DNA from: Paludibacter sp. UBA6032
GTDB lineage: Bacteria; Bacteroidota; Bacteroidia; Bacteroidales; Paludibacteraceae
Reading direction: 5' to 3'
DNA length: 64,000 nt
NCBI GenBank assembly: GCA_002427885.1
Contig: DIZI01000032.1
Location: 1-64,000 of the forward strand
Shown in pieces: positions 31,560-40,684 of the stretch. Below the pieces are notes generated by a model. The model was not told the DNA's origin, did no database searches, and saw only the letters and a program-made list of their open reading frames with translations. Both the position numbers and the translations under genes were made by a program. How positions within the stretch are numbered: the stretch's first letter is position 1; each line of letters starts with the position of its first letter.

Positions 31560-33065
31560 TTAATTCTTCAGAATAAAAATTGCTCCATCAGAAAATGATT
31601 TGATTCTTTTCATTCTCTTATAATTTCTGATTTCTTTCAGATTTAGCAAATCAGGGTTATAGTCCAGATTGAACCAAATAAGCAAACTATTTTCGGTTCG
31701 CTTAAATTCATCCACATCATTCTTGTAAACCCGTTCGGGAAGAGTAGTTACCGAATGCCCGGTCAGAAAATAAACAGCCTGACAGTGATTCGAATAAATA
31801 ATTGAATCATCTTCAAATAGTTCTTTGTGCTTTTGTATATAATTCACTAATTGTGATTTTTTCCAGGTATCTTCATTGTAACCGGGAATACCGGTTTCGT
31901 TCATATAAGATAGATTATCTTGATTAATAGCAAAATAACTACCAATAAGAACTGTAGCAATCCCAACAAAAAAGGCCAGGAATACCCATTTTAATCTTCG
32001 ATGTGGCATTTGATTTTTCCACTTTGGTATCTGACAGGTAGATATCCATAAAAGTGGAAGAAATGCCGGTGCAAGTAAACGGTTATTAATCGTTTCGTAG
32101 CGCGAAAAAGTTGAAGACAAGACGATGAACAAAACATATACTATAAAAAAAGATACAGCAATATTTTCATAGGTATAGTAAGATTTCCAATGATTTATAT
32201 TTCGAATAAAAAATATCAGAAATAACAACATAATAATAACTGCGAATACCTGAATGAAAAACTTATCCAATATTGGCAATCTCAGCCAGTCAGATAGAAC
32301 ACTGCTGTAATATCCGATATTTTGAGAAAGGGATGTTATGCTCTCCTGACGCATACCGGTGGCCAATCCATTTTCAAGAATATTACGAATCAGATTCAGG
32401 ATTACAATCGAAATACCTACAGCTCCGAACAGTAAAATATGAGTGATTTTTTTGATCCATTTTAAATTCTTATCAAAAAAAATCAGCAGGACTCCTGAAC
32501 TGACTAAAGTTATCCCTGCATAGCGGGTGTCAAATGCTATAGCAGCCACTGTTGCGGCCAAAACCAGGGATAAAGTATTGTGTTTAAGTAAATACCGGTG
32601 AAATAAAAGGAAGAAAACAAGTATCAGGATTATGAATAGTGTTTCGGACCAAAGCATGCTGTATATTTCAATAAGCGATGGGCTAATGCTAATGATGATC
32701 AATAATATTCGTTTATACCACTTTGTTTTGTATTTAAAATGTTCAATGATTGTACCGCTTAGAAATATCAGGATAGCAAACATCAACGCGTTCAGGAACG
32801 GAGCTACAAGAATTATATCATGTTGTGTCACAATCATGACCAATCCCAGAAATAAAGGATAGAAAAGGGGAAAGGCGACCAAAGGAGCTCCGGAAAATTC
32901 AGTGAGTCCGTTTCCTGAAATTAAATTCCGGGCGGCACTTGTGTAGGCTATCGAATCGGGAGAAATACCGATTCCTCCATAACGGGTAAACAGTATGATA
33001 ATGAAAAAACCAACTGCTGATGCTAAAAGAGAATCAATATTTTTTTTAAAATAATCGGATAACAT
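31560..33065 (-). CDS. GT39/ArnT-like membrane glycosyltransferase
   Basis: A 501-residue integral membrane protein with about 11-12 hydrophobic helices in the first 400 residues and a short soluble C-terminal domain. The first extracytoplasmic loop contains GISPDSIAYTSAARNLISGN, with an Asp where members of the GT-C (PMT/ArnT, GT39) superfamily carry the catalytic acidic residue. Such enzymes use a polyprenyl-phosphate sugar donor. The C-terminal part (IIYSNHCQAVYFLTGHSV) is typical of these proteins in Bacteroidota. Donor and acceptor unknown. No partner gene is adjacent. Confidence 0.7.
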   Translation of the reverse strand: MLSDYFKKNIDSLLASAVGFFIIILFTRYGGIGISPDSIAYTSAARNLISGNGLTEFSGAPLVAFPLFYPLFLGLVMIVTQHDIILVAPFLNALMFAILIFLSGTIIEHFKYKTKWYKRILLIIISISPSLIEIYSMLWSETLFIILILVFFLLFHRYLLKHNTLSLVLAATVAAIAFDTRYAGITLVSSGVLLIFFDKNLKWIKKITHILLFGAVGISIVILNLIRNILENGLATGMRQESITSLSQNIGYYSSVLSDWLRLPILDKFFIQVFAVIIMLLFLIFFIRNINHWKSYYTYENIAVSFFIVYVLFIVLSSTFSRYETINNRLLAPAFLPLLWISTCQIPKWKNQMPHRRLKWVFLAFFVGIATVLIGSYFAINQDNLSYMNETGIPGYNEDTWKKSQLVNYIQKHKELFEDDSIIYSNHCQAVYFLTGHSVTTLPERVYKNDVDEFKRTENSLLIWFNLDYNPDLLNLKEIRNYKRMKRIKSFSDGAIFILKN

Positions 33066-33148
33066 TTTGTCTTTGAAAGAGAAATAACTATTATTTTTAA
33101 GTTTTAATTTCCGAAATACAATAAATAAGAATATACAAATTATTTCCG

Positions 33149-34552
33149 TTACAATTCAAATTCATCACCCACTGCCGGAATTTCAATATCATGAAAGCCT
33201 TCTTTCTTTAATTCTTCAGCAAAAAACTGCTGAACATCATATTCTCCATGCACAAGAAAAGTTTTCTTTATTTGCGAACGATTCTGACAACTTAGAAAAG
33301 ATATCATTTCGGTGTAATCAGCATGACCGGAAAAAGCCTCAATCTTTGCTATTCGGGCTCTGATTGCATGTTGAATTCCAAATATTGAAATTTCACGCAA
33401 CCCCGGTTCCTGTATACGGGCTCCCAGAGAAGTTGGAGTACAATATCCGACAATAAGAATTGTGTTTCTTGCATCCGACACATTATTCGCCAGATGATGT
33501 TTAATACGACCGGCTTCCATCATTCCCGATGAAGAAATGATTATGCAGGGTTTTTCATAACTATTCAGGGCTTTGGATTCTTCCAGTTTTTTGATATAAT
33601 GTAAAGAGTTAAATCCAAAAGGATCCTTATCATATTTCAACATGTCTTTTACATCATCGTTCATACCATCGGTATGCATACGGAAAATTTCTGTCGCATT
33701 CACAGAGAGCGGGCTATCGACAAATACATCAATTCGTGGTAATCTTCTTTGATTGAACAAATCATTGAGAACATATACTATTTCCTGCGTTCGTCCGATG
33801 GCAAAAGAAGGAATAATCAGCTTTCCTTTATTGACAACACAGGTTTCCACCACTATTTTCAATAAATCTTCTTCTATTTCCTTATCAGCAGGATGTAATC
33901 GGTTTCCATAAGTTGATTCGGTAATCAGATAATCACATTGGGGAAAAGCAGTGGGTAAATGCAAAATACGGTTATGCGGGCGACCAATATCACCGGTAAA
34001 TGCCAGATGTACTTTTTCGCCATTCTCTATTAATTCCAGATTTACCACGGCACTGCCCAACATATGCCCCGAATTGCTAAACTTCACATTTATTTTGTCG
34101 TTAATATAAAAACGGCGGTCAAATTCCACGGCGATAAATAATTTCATGCAAGCCTCAGCGTCATCCATACTATAAAGCGGATCAACAGGATATAAATTCT
34201 GCTTAGCCCGTTTCTTGTTGAACCATTGTACGTCCAATTCCTGAATATGTGCACTATCGGCCAACATAATAGAACAAAGATCACGGGTAGCACTGGTACA
34301 AACTACCGAACCACGAAAACCGCCTTTGTACAAATAGGGAATCAAACCCGAATGATCGATATGTGCATGAGAGAGAATCAGATAATCGATGGTGGCAGGG
34401 TCAAAGCCCAGATTACGGTTCATACTATCCGTTTCCAGTCCTTTTCCCTGAAACATACCGCAATCAAGCAAAATCCGTTTTCCTTCGTTCGTTGTGATCA
34501 GGTGTTTGCTGCCGGTTACTTCGCGGGCTGCACCAATAAATTTGATTTTCAT
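33149..34552 (-). CDS. Metallo-beta-lactamase/beta-CASP RNA-processing nuclease
   Basis: The 467-residue protein has the metal site SHAHIDHSGLIP (HxHxDH) and the beta-CASP features SSSGMMEAGRIKHHLAN and AFSGHADYTEMISFL. A C-terminal strand carries the late His (VHGEYDVQQFF). This architecture is the CPSF-73-like family of RNA endo/exonucleases found in bacteria and archaea. It lacks a signal peptide, so it is cytoplasmic. It sits directly downstream of a DEAD-box helicase on the same strand (81-base gap), which would suit an RNA-processing pair, but coupling is inferred. Confidence 0.9.
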   Translation of the reverse strand: MKIKFIGAAREVTGSKHLITTNEGKRILLDCGMFQGKGLETDSMNRNLGFDPATIDYLILSHAHIDHSGLIPYLYKGGFRGSVVCTSATRDLCSIMLADSAHIQELDVQWFNKKRAKQNLYPVDPLYSMDDAEACMKLFIAVEFDRRFYINDKINVKFSNSGHMLGSAVVNLELIENGEKVHLAFTGDIGRPHNRILHLPTAFPQCDYLITESTYGNRLHPADKEIEEDLLKIVVETCVVNKGKLIIPSFAIGRTQEIVYVLNDLFNQRRLPRIDVFVDSPLSVNATEIFRMHTDGMNDDVKDMLKYDKDPFGFNSLHYIKKLEESKALNSYEKPCIIISSSGMMEAGRIKHHLANNVSDARNTILIVGYCTPTSLGARIQEPGLREISIFGIQHAIRARIAKIEAFSGHADYTEMISFLSCQNRSQIKKTFLVHGEYDVQQFFAEELKKEGFHDIEIPAVGDEFEL

Positions 34553-34633
34553 ATGCTGTATTATTTTAAGTTTTTATATCTACTAACTATGAACAGGATA
34601 AAAAACAACTATTATTATCGTAGAAGATAAATA

Positions 34634-35959
34634 TCATTCCGCTAATTCTATTCGCATCTTCATATTCTTTATTTTTTCTTTCTCCACCAATCGAAGTACT
34701 TCCTTTACTTTATTTACTTTAATGGCAACGAATGAATAATACTCTTTCACCTCCACCATACCCAGTTCATCTTTGGCTAATTGCCCTTTTTTAAACATGA
34801 AGCCGACAATATCCATTTTGCTAAGTTTATCTTTTTTCCCTTTACCAATATAGAGTGTTGCCCAATCGGGTTTGGGAGGCATAGAGCTTAAGGCAGGTAA
34901 AAGTAATGGCGAAGGCAAAGAAGTAATAAATGACGGCAATTCTTCTTTCTCTGTCAGCAATACATAAGCCGAACCCTCTGCTTCCATACGGGATGTACGA
35001 CCGTTACGGTGTATAAATTCATCGGCTCTGACAGGTGCATCAAAGTGAATAATATTTTTTATTTCAGGAATATCCAAACCACGCGAAGCCAGATCGGTAG
35101 AAATAAAAGCGGTGCAACTTCCATTCCGAAATTTTGAAAGCGCCCGTTCCCTGTCCGGTTGTTCCAGTTTTCCATGAAAAAATTCGTTTGCTACATTGCG
35201 TGTTCGCAGGTACGCACTGACTTTTTCAACCGTTTCGCGTTGATTACAAAAGATCAAAGTTGAATCATTGCCCAAATAACAAAGTAATTGATAGAGCAAA
35301 TCCATCTTATCGTTGTTATTCCCTTTTACTGAAAAGATTTTCAATCCTTTCAGTACATTGTCCTTTTCAGTAAAATCAAGTTTCACCGGATTTTGAATGC
35401 CTGTAAAAGCAGGTATTGAAACTGCATCGGTTGCCGAAGTAAGAATTCGTATTTTGATTGACGGAATATGACTGATAATCGCTTCCATTTGTTCTGTGAA
35501 ACCCATTTCGAGCGATTTGTCGAATTCATCAAGAACCAGAGTTTTAATATCGGTTAGTTCAAAATTTCCACGTTCAATATGATCCTGTAATCGACCGGGT
35601 GTACCAATCAGTAAAGCCGGAGGAATCGCCAGATCACGTTTTTCGCCGTTGGATGGCCGTCCGCCAAAGCAGGTATTTACTTTGAAACCCGTACCCATGC
35701 TACGCCAGACTTGTTCTATCTGTTGTGCCAGTTCGCGCGAAGGAGCCAATATTAAAGCCTGAACATTTTTAATCTGAGGATCCAGACTCATTAAAACCGG
35801 CAACAGATATGCCAGTGTTTTACCAGAACCGGTGGGTGACAAAAGAATCATATCTTTGGACTTTTCGTTTGCCTCAAGCGTTGCTAATTGCATTGCATTA
35901 AGGGCTTCGATGCCCATGTTTTTCAGTATATTATCGATCAATGTTGAATTGTTTTGCAT
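34634..35959 (-). CDS. DbpA-like DEAD-box RNA helicase with DEFD motif II
   Basis: The 441-residue helicase shows Walker A SPTGSGKTLAYLLP, motif Ia APSRELAQQI, motif II in the form DEFD (LVLDEFDKSLEMGF), motif III SAT and the C-terminal motifs FISTDLASRGLDIPE and HRNGRTSRMEAEG. After about residue 365 a small domain of roughly 75 residues (ATLYIGKGKKDKLSKMDIVG) resembles the DbpA RNA-binding domain that targets 23S rRNA. A ribosome-assembly role is inferred from that domain. The -7 element leaves almost no leader before the ATG. Confidence 0.87.
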   Translation of the reverse strand: MQNNSTLIDNILKNMGIEALNAMQLATLEANEKSKDMILLSPTGSGKTLAYLLPVLMSLDPQIKNVQALILAPSRELAQQIEQVWRSMGTGFKVNTCFGGRPSNGEKRDLAIPPALLIGTPGRLQDHIERGNFELTDIKTLVLDEFDKSLEMGFTEQMEAIISHIPSIKIRILTSATDAVSIPAFTGIQNPVKLDFTEKDNVLKGLKIFSVKGNNNDKMDLLYQLLCYLGNDSTLIFCNQRETVEKVSAYLRTRNVANEFFHGKLEQPDRERALSKFRNGSCTAFISTDLASRGLDIPEIKNIIHFDAPVRADEFIHRNGRTSRMEAEGSAYVLLTEKEELPSFITSLPSPLLLPALSSMPPKPDWATLYIGKGKKDKLSKMDIVGFMFKKGQLAKDELGMVEVKEYYSFVAIKVNKVKEVLRLVEKEKIKNMKMRIELAE

Positions 35960-35963
35960 GTTA

Positions 35964-35971
35964 CAAAGATA
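35964..35971 (-). promoter_or_regulatory. -7 element abutting the DbpA-like gene start
   Basis: TATCTTTG on the minus strand matches TAnnTTTG and ends four bases before the ATG (35957-35959), so the transcript would be leaderless or nearly so. Confidence 0.5.
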
Positions 35972-36022
35972 ATGGAAAAAAGATTCCTTTCCCCAAAAAT
36001 ATGTTTATTATTTACATTGAAT

Positions 36023-36055
36023 AAAAAAACCGAACTGTAACAGTCCGGTTTTTTT
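36023..36055 (-). terminator. Intrinsic terminator after fabH
   Basis: AAAAAAACCG (36023-36032) pairs with CGGTTTTTTT (36046-36055), with an inner ACTG/CAGT stem after one mismatch. It lies 37 bases after the fabH stop and upstream of the helicase promoter. Confidence 0.8.
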
Positions 36056-36092
36056 ATAATTTGTACAATCTCTTAATTAAAATCAGTAAAAA

Positions 36093-37082
36093 TCAATATC
36101 CCCATTTCAAGTATATGGCTCCCCAGGTAAATCCGGCTCCAAAAGCTGTAAGAATGATATTATCTCCCTTTTTGAATTTCTTCTCCCATTCCCAGATACA
36201 AAGAGGTATTGTAGCGGCCGAAGTATTACCAAAACGTTCAATATTGATTGTAACCTTTTCATAATCAATACCAGTACGTTGTACAACGGCATCAATAATA
36301 CGCAAGTTTGCCTGATGAGGGATAAGCCATGAAATATCTTCACTTTTCAAACTGTTTTTTTCCATGATATCGGCCGAAACTCCCGCCATATTCGTAACAG
36401 CATGTTTGTAAACATTAGCTCCTTCCTGATATGTATACTGTTCACGATTATCCAGAGTTTCATGAGTAACTGGAATTGCCGATCCTCCGGCTTTAATATG
36501 GAGGTGTTTCATTCCAACTCCATCAGTAAAAATGAGTGAATCTATCACTCCAACTTCTTCAGTAGTAGGTTCCACTAAAACTACAGCTGCCCCATCTCCA
36601 AATAATGGTGCGGTTGTGCGGTCCGTGTAATCGGTAATCGCAGACATTTTATCTGCTCCGATAACCAGTACTTTTTTATAACGGCCCGATTCAATAAAAC
36701 CCACAGCAGTTGAGAGAGAAACAATAAATCCTGAACAAGCGGCCTGTATATCGAAAGCCAGGGAGTTTTTAATTCCTGCCTTTTCGGCTGCCATAGAAGC
36801 ACATGAAGGGTAAATATGATCGGGAGTGGTAGTACCACAAATGACTAAATCTATTTCTTCAGGTTTTGTTCCGGTCTTTGCAAACAAATCCAGAATTGCT
36901 TTAGCAGCCATGTAGGAAGTTCCTGCATGTTTCTTTTTCAGGATGCGACGCTCTTTAATACCTACACGTGTGGTAATCCACTCGTCGTTGGTATCCATCA
37001 TTTTACTTAGTTCATGGTTATCCAATATGTAATCAGGTACATACCCTCCTACACCCGTGATAACTGCGTGAATTTTAGACAT
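36093..37082 (-). CDS. fabH: 3-oxoacyl-[acyl-carrier-protein] synthase III
   Basis: FabH condenses acetyl-CoA (or a branched primer) with malonyl-ACP to start fatty-acid synthesis. The 329-residue protein has the N-terminal ITGVGGYVPDYILDN and DTNDEWITTRVGIKERRI. The catalytic set is Cys in QAACSGFIVSL, His in WLIPHQANLRIID and Asn in ERFGNTSAATIPL. Length is normal. Upstream are rpmF and the YceD-like gene, the usual rpmF-fabH neighbourhood, though plsX, normally between them, is absent. A terminator-like hairpin separates it from rpmF. Confidence 0.95.
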   Translation of the reverse strand: MSKIHAVITGVGGYVPDYILDNHELSKMMDTNDEWITTRVGIKERRILKKKHAGTSYMAAKAILDLFAKTGTKPEEIDLVICGTTTPDHIYPSCASMAAEKAGIKNSLAFDIQAACSGFIVSLSTAVGFIESGRYKKVLVIGADKMSAITDYTDRTTAPLFGDGAAVVLVEPTTEEVGVIDSLIFTDGVGMKHLHIKAGGSAIPVTHETLDNREQYTYQEGANVYKHAVTNMAGVSADIMEKNSLKSEDISWLIPHQANLRIIDAVVQRTGIDYEKVTINIERFGNTSAATIPLCIWEWEKKFKKGDNIILTAFGAGFTWGAIYLKWGY

Positions 37083-37110
37083 AAATTTTAAAATATTAGG
37101 TACTTAAAAA

Positions 37111-37143
37111 TTGAGCCCGGAAGCTTATATGCTTAGGGCTCAA
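37111..37143 (-). terminator. Hairpin between rpmF and fabH, terminator or attenuator
   Basis: TTGAGCCC (37111-37118) pairs with GGGCTCAA (37136-37143), with an inner AAGC/GCTT stem. On the minus strand it is followed by TTTTTAAG. It would stop part of the yceD-rpmF transcript before fabH. Confidence 0.6.
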
Positions 37144-37181
37144 GAATTTTACAATAAGTTGAATAGGAAAAACTATTCATA

Positions 37182-37367
37182 TTAAACAGTAGCCATTTTT
37201 TCAATAGCTAATTTACCTCTATAATAGCCACATTCACCACATACAGTATGATAGATATGAGCTGCTCCACAATTCGAGCAAATTGCTAACGTTGGGGCTT
37301 CAGCTTTATAATGTGTTCTTCTTTTTCTTGCTCTTTGTTTCGAAATTTTTCTCTTGGGATGTGCCAT
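37182..37367 (-). CDS. rpmF: 50S ribosomal protein L32
   Basis: A 61-residue ribosomal protein starting MAHPKRKISKQRARKRRTHY, with the zinc-ribbon pairs CSNC and CGEC, so it is the zinc-binding (C+) form. It lies 13 bases after the YceD-like gene, the classic arrangement. Confidence 0.97.
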   Translation of the reverse strand: MAHPKRKISKQRARKRRTHYKAEAPTLAICSNCGAAHIYHTVCGECGYYRGKLAIEKMATV

Positions 37368-37380
37368 CTTAGTTGTTTAT

Positions 37381-37959
37381 TTAATTGTTTTCTGATATAT
37401 TTTGCAAGCCGTCCCACCTCGGGTCAGTTTGTGATTCATTTGTTGTAAAATCATCATCGTCTTCAAAATCGATAACCGATTCATCTTCTTCATCATCATC
37501 GTCCTTTTGACGTGTAATATGCTTTTTAAGCTTACCAGCCATGGTCTTGTTACATTCTCCGGGAGCATGAACATGTTTCATCGGAATGTTCAGGACTATA
37601 AATTCGTATAAGAACCAGGCAATATTGATGGCTCCTTCTGATTCCGGAACAATAACTATTTCGTCTTCTTCAGAAAATTTTTCACCTAATTTCACCAGCA
37701 GTTTTTCTTTGTAATGTATGGGTTGCTCCATATTATCCAGGCAACGATCACACGGAATTACAATAATTCCATCAATTTCAAACTTGAGCTCGTAGGTATT
37801 CGTTTTCTTCTGAACACTAACTTTTGCTTTGACATTCCCGATTTGTACTTCAGGACTATCAATCTTCTTAAAAAACACATTGTCCAAGTCAAACTCAAAC
37901 ATGGGTGTTTCACTGGTTATATCCTTTAATACTATGTTGTATTGTTCGAATTTTGACAT
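37381..37959 (-). CDS. yceD: YceD/DUF177 family protein linked to 23S rRNA maturation
   Basis: The 192-residue protein has the DUF177 pattern: an N-terminal beta-rich part, the IIVIPCDRCLDNMEQPIHY segment with its Cys pair, and an acidic end (KDDDDEEDESVIDFEDDDD) that is longer than in E. coli YceD. The family affects 23S rRNA accumulation and is nearly always next to rpmF, as here. It is the first gene of the transcript and has its own -7 element. Confidence 0.85.
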   Translation of the reverse strand: MSKFEQYNIVLKDITSETPMFEFDLDNVFFKKIDSPEVQIGNVKAKVSVQKKTNTYELKFEIDGIIVIPCDRCLDNMEQPIHYKEKLLVKLGEKFSEEDEIVIVPESEGAINIAWFLYEFIVLNIPMKHVHAPGECNKTMAGKLKKHITRQKDDDDEEDESVIDFEDDDDFTTNESQTDPRWDGLQNISENN

Positions 37960-37984
37960 CTTTCACATGACTTTTAAAACCGCG

Positions 37985-37992
37985 CAAAGGTA
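37985..37992 (-). promoter_or_regulatory. -7 element upstream of yceD-rpmF
   Basis: TACCTTTG on the minus strand matches TAnnTTTG, 26 bases before the yceD ATG. Confidence 0.5.
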
Positions 37993-38072
37993 CGAAAATA
38001 TGTTCATTTACAAAAATAGATTCTTTTTTATTTTGCTGATATTTTGCAGTGAAATATGCAATTACCAGATTA

Positions 38073-39296
38073 TCAATTAATTTTAAATTTACTTTGACTG
38101 GAATTGGATAAAAATTTATACCATTTTTTTTTCATATTCAGCTTTAATACAATGCGAAACACGGTTCCAATGTTCAGATCGGATTGTTTTACAAATATTT
38201 TTCCACCATGATATTCTTCAATAATACGTCTGGCAAGCGAAAGTCCCAAACCCCAGCCTCTTTTCTTTGTAGTGAATCCGGGTGTAAATATCACATTAAA
38301 ATTCCTTCTGTCTATTCCTTTTCCTGTATCTTTTACATCGATAAACAATCCTTCATTTTTTTGCAGAACCAGTATATCAATACGCCCGATACCATCCATT
38401 GCATCAATGGCATTCTTACATAAATTCTCTATAACCCATTCGAAGAGAGGTACATTTAGTTTGACAAATACAGGTTCATCCGTTGGAAAATGACACTGAA
38501 TTGTTACTTTTTGAGATGATCGGTTGGTCATATAATTTACAGCATTAAGTAATGTTTCGTTCAGACTGACTAAATCCAGATCGGGTTTTGAACCTATTTT
38601 AGAGAAGCGTTCGGCAATAATACGCAAGCGGTTCACATCTTTCGCCATTTCTCCGATTAATTTATCCTCTTCGTGCCGGCTTTTAAGTAAATCGACCCAA
38701 GCCAACAAGGAAGATATAGGCGTACCCAACTGATGGGCTGTTTCTTTCGAAAGTCCAACCCAAACCTGATTTTGTTCGGCTTTTTTAGTTCCTGAAAATG
38801 CAAAAAATGCAACTAGTAAAAAAACTATAATTACTCCAAACTGAACATATGGGAAATAATATAACTGTTTGAGAAACAATGAATCATCATAATAAATATA
38901 TTGAATGGTATTATCATCCAGTTTAAGTTCAATAGGTGTTTTAATTAATTTAAGTCTCGCCAATTCTTTTTTATAAAATACATCAATATTTTTTGCTGGT
39001 TCTTTAAAGTTCCGTGACTGCATAATATTATCCTTGTCATCTACAATAAGAACTGGAATCGTTGTATTTGCTTCAATAATACTAAACGAAAAATTGATAT
39101 TTGACTGATCATTGGATTGAATAAATTGACGGGTAGCTTCAGCCCAAATTTCTACTTTTTTACGTTCTTCGGCACCTAACGATTTGGTCAATCTGTTTGT
39201 AAATAGCGTAGAAATCAATATAATAGCAATAGAAACAAGAATGAATAATAACTTCATTCGTTGCGATATTTCGTATAATTTATTGATATGAAGCAT
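38073..39296 (-). CDS. Membrane sensor histidine kinase without an adjacent regulator
   Basis: The 407-residue protein has a first transmembrane helix at about residues 13-32, a periplasmic sensor region of about 110 residues and a second helix near 145-165. The phosphoacceptor box is WVGLSKETAHQLGTPISSLL (His near residue 186). The HATPase domain shows the N box VIENLCKNAIDAMDG, G1 DVKDTGKGIDRRNFN and G2 KKRGWGLGLSLARRI. All catalytic motifs are intact. No response regulator lies next to it in the window, so its partner is elsewhere. The signal is unknown. Confidence 0.9.
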   Translation of the reverse strand: MLHINKLYEISQRMKLLFILVSIAIILISTLFTNRLTKSLGAEERKKVEIWAEATRQFIQSNDQSNINFSFSIIEANTTIPVLIVDDKDNIMQSRNFKEPAKNIDVFYKKELARLKLIKTPIELKLDDNTIQYIYYDDSLFLKQLYYFPYVQFGVIIVFLLVAFFAFSGTKKAEQNQVWVGLSKETAHQLGTPISSLLAWVDLLKSRHEEDKLIGEMAKDVNRLRIIAERFSKIGSKPDLDLVSLNETLLNAVNYMTNRSSQKVTIQCHFPTDEPVFVKLNVPLFEWVIENLCKNAIDAMDGIGRIDILVLQKNEGLFIDVKDTGKGIDRRNFNVIFTPGFTTKKRGWGLGLSLARRIIEEYHGGKIFVKQSDLNIGTVFRIVLKLNMKKKWYKFLSNSSQSKFKIN

Positions 39297-39414
39297 AATA
39301 TTGACTTACTATTTTACAATTTACTATCAGTTGAGAAATGCCTTGTTTTGTAACGTCAAATGTAGTAAAAAAGTATGAATTCACATTCCAATTTTTCATC
39401 CGTATAATTTATCG

Positions 39415-39422
39415 TACCTTTG
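39415..39422 (+). promoter_or_regulatory. -7 element upstream of era
   Basis: TACCTTTG matches TAnnTTTG, about 100 bases before the era ATG. Confidence 0.5.
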
Positions 39423-39520
39423 CAAAAGTTTTATACACAAAATTAAAATTCATATTTGCGGATTTTGTTTTTTAAGACTTACCAAACTTAAACCACTTTA
39501 ACTTCTTAATTTGTAATAAA

Positions 39521-40402
39521 ATGCATAAATCCGGATTTGTAAATATAGTAGGGAATCCTAACGTAGGAAAATCTACATTGATGAACGCATTGGTGGGTGA
39601 ACGAATTTCGATCATCACTTCGAAAGCTCAGACCACCCGCCATCGCATTTTAGGAATTGTGAATGGGGAAGACTTTCAGATTGTCTATTCCGATACACCG
39701 GGAGTTTTGAAACCTAATTATCGTTTGCAGGAATCTATGCTAAACTTCTCCCGTTCGGCTTTGACAGATGCAGATGTATTGCTTTATGTGACAGATGTAT
39801 TTGATTCATATGAAAAAAATGAAGATTTCGTTGAAAAAGTCAAATTAAACCCTGCACCTCTTTTACTTATTATCAACAAAATTGATCTGATTAATCAGGA
39901 GAAGCTCGAAGTTTTAGTTGAAAAATGGAAAAATTTATTGCCAAGAGCTGAAATTTATCCCGTTTCTGCCATTGAAAAATTCAACATTGATAGCTTATTT
40001 ACCCGGATTAAAGCTTTGTTACCAGAGTCACCTGCTTTTTTCGATAAAGATCAACTAACAGATAAACCGGCCAGATTCTTTGTTACGGAAATAATCAGGG
40101 AAAAAATTCTGATGAACTATGAAAAAGAAATTCCATATTCGGTAGAAGTTGAAGTAGAACAATTTGAAGAAGATGACAGACTAATACGAATTAACGCAGT
40201 AATTTATGTTGAACGTGACTCCCAAAAAGGAATAGTTATCGGACACGGCGGAAAATCTTTGAAAAAGGTAGGCACTGAAGCCCGAAAAGATATGGAGGTA
40301 TTTTTTGAAAAAAAAGTCTTTCTGGAATTGTTTGTCAAGGTCGAAAAAGACTGGCGTAATAAAGATATAAAACTGAAAGGTTTTGGTTATAATCTTGATT
40401 AA
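39521..40402 (+). CDS. era: GTPase Era, 16S rRNA maturation and 30S assembly
   Basis: The 293-residue protein has G1 GNPNVGKSTLMNAL, G3 SDTPGVLKP, G4 INKID and G5 YPVSAIE, followed by a C-terminal KH domain (VIGHGGKSLKKVGTEARKD) that binds the 3' end of 16S rRNA. Length and motif order are standard for Era. It is monocistronic here. Confidence 0.97.
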   Translation: MHKSGFVNIVGNPNVGKSTLMNALVGERISIITSKAQTTRHRILGIVNGEDFQIVYSDTPGVLKPNYRLQESMLNFSRSALTDADVLLYVTDVFDSYEKNEDFVEKVKLNPAPLLLIINKIDLINQEKLEVLVEKWKNLLPRAEIYPVSAIEKFNIDSLFTRIKALLPESPAFFDKDQLTDKPARFFVTEIIREKILMNYEKEIPYSVEVEVEQFEEDDRLIRINAVIYVERDSQKGIVIGHGGKSLKKVGTEARKDMEVFFEKKVFLELFVKVEKDWRNKDIKLKGFGYNLD

Positions 40403-40466
40403 GTAATTTATTTTCAATTGACTATTATAATTTCCGTAAAATTTTCCCAATTGGAATTTTAAAAAA

Positions 40467-40502
40467 TGAAGCGTGTAGGTCATTCCGACTTCACGTTTTT
40501 TT
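40467..40502 (+). terminator. Weak terminator-like hairpin after era
   Basis: CGTG and GTC (40472-40481) pair with GAC and CACG (40487-40494) with an internal mismatch, followed by a run of seven T (40496-40502). The stem is imperfect, but the T-run and position suit a plus-strand terminator. Confidence 0.45.
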
Positions 40503-40684
40503 ATATAAAAACTTTTCTATGAAAAATACTTTTTCTATTAAAAAATTATATTAAACGGATATAATAAATTAATATATTAAAACGTTATTATATTAAAATC
40601 TAATAAATTTTAAATCCTCCACATATTTGATTTTTGTTTCCAAGATATATTTCTATTTATTAACCTTTTAATATAAGAAATGCC

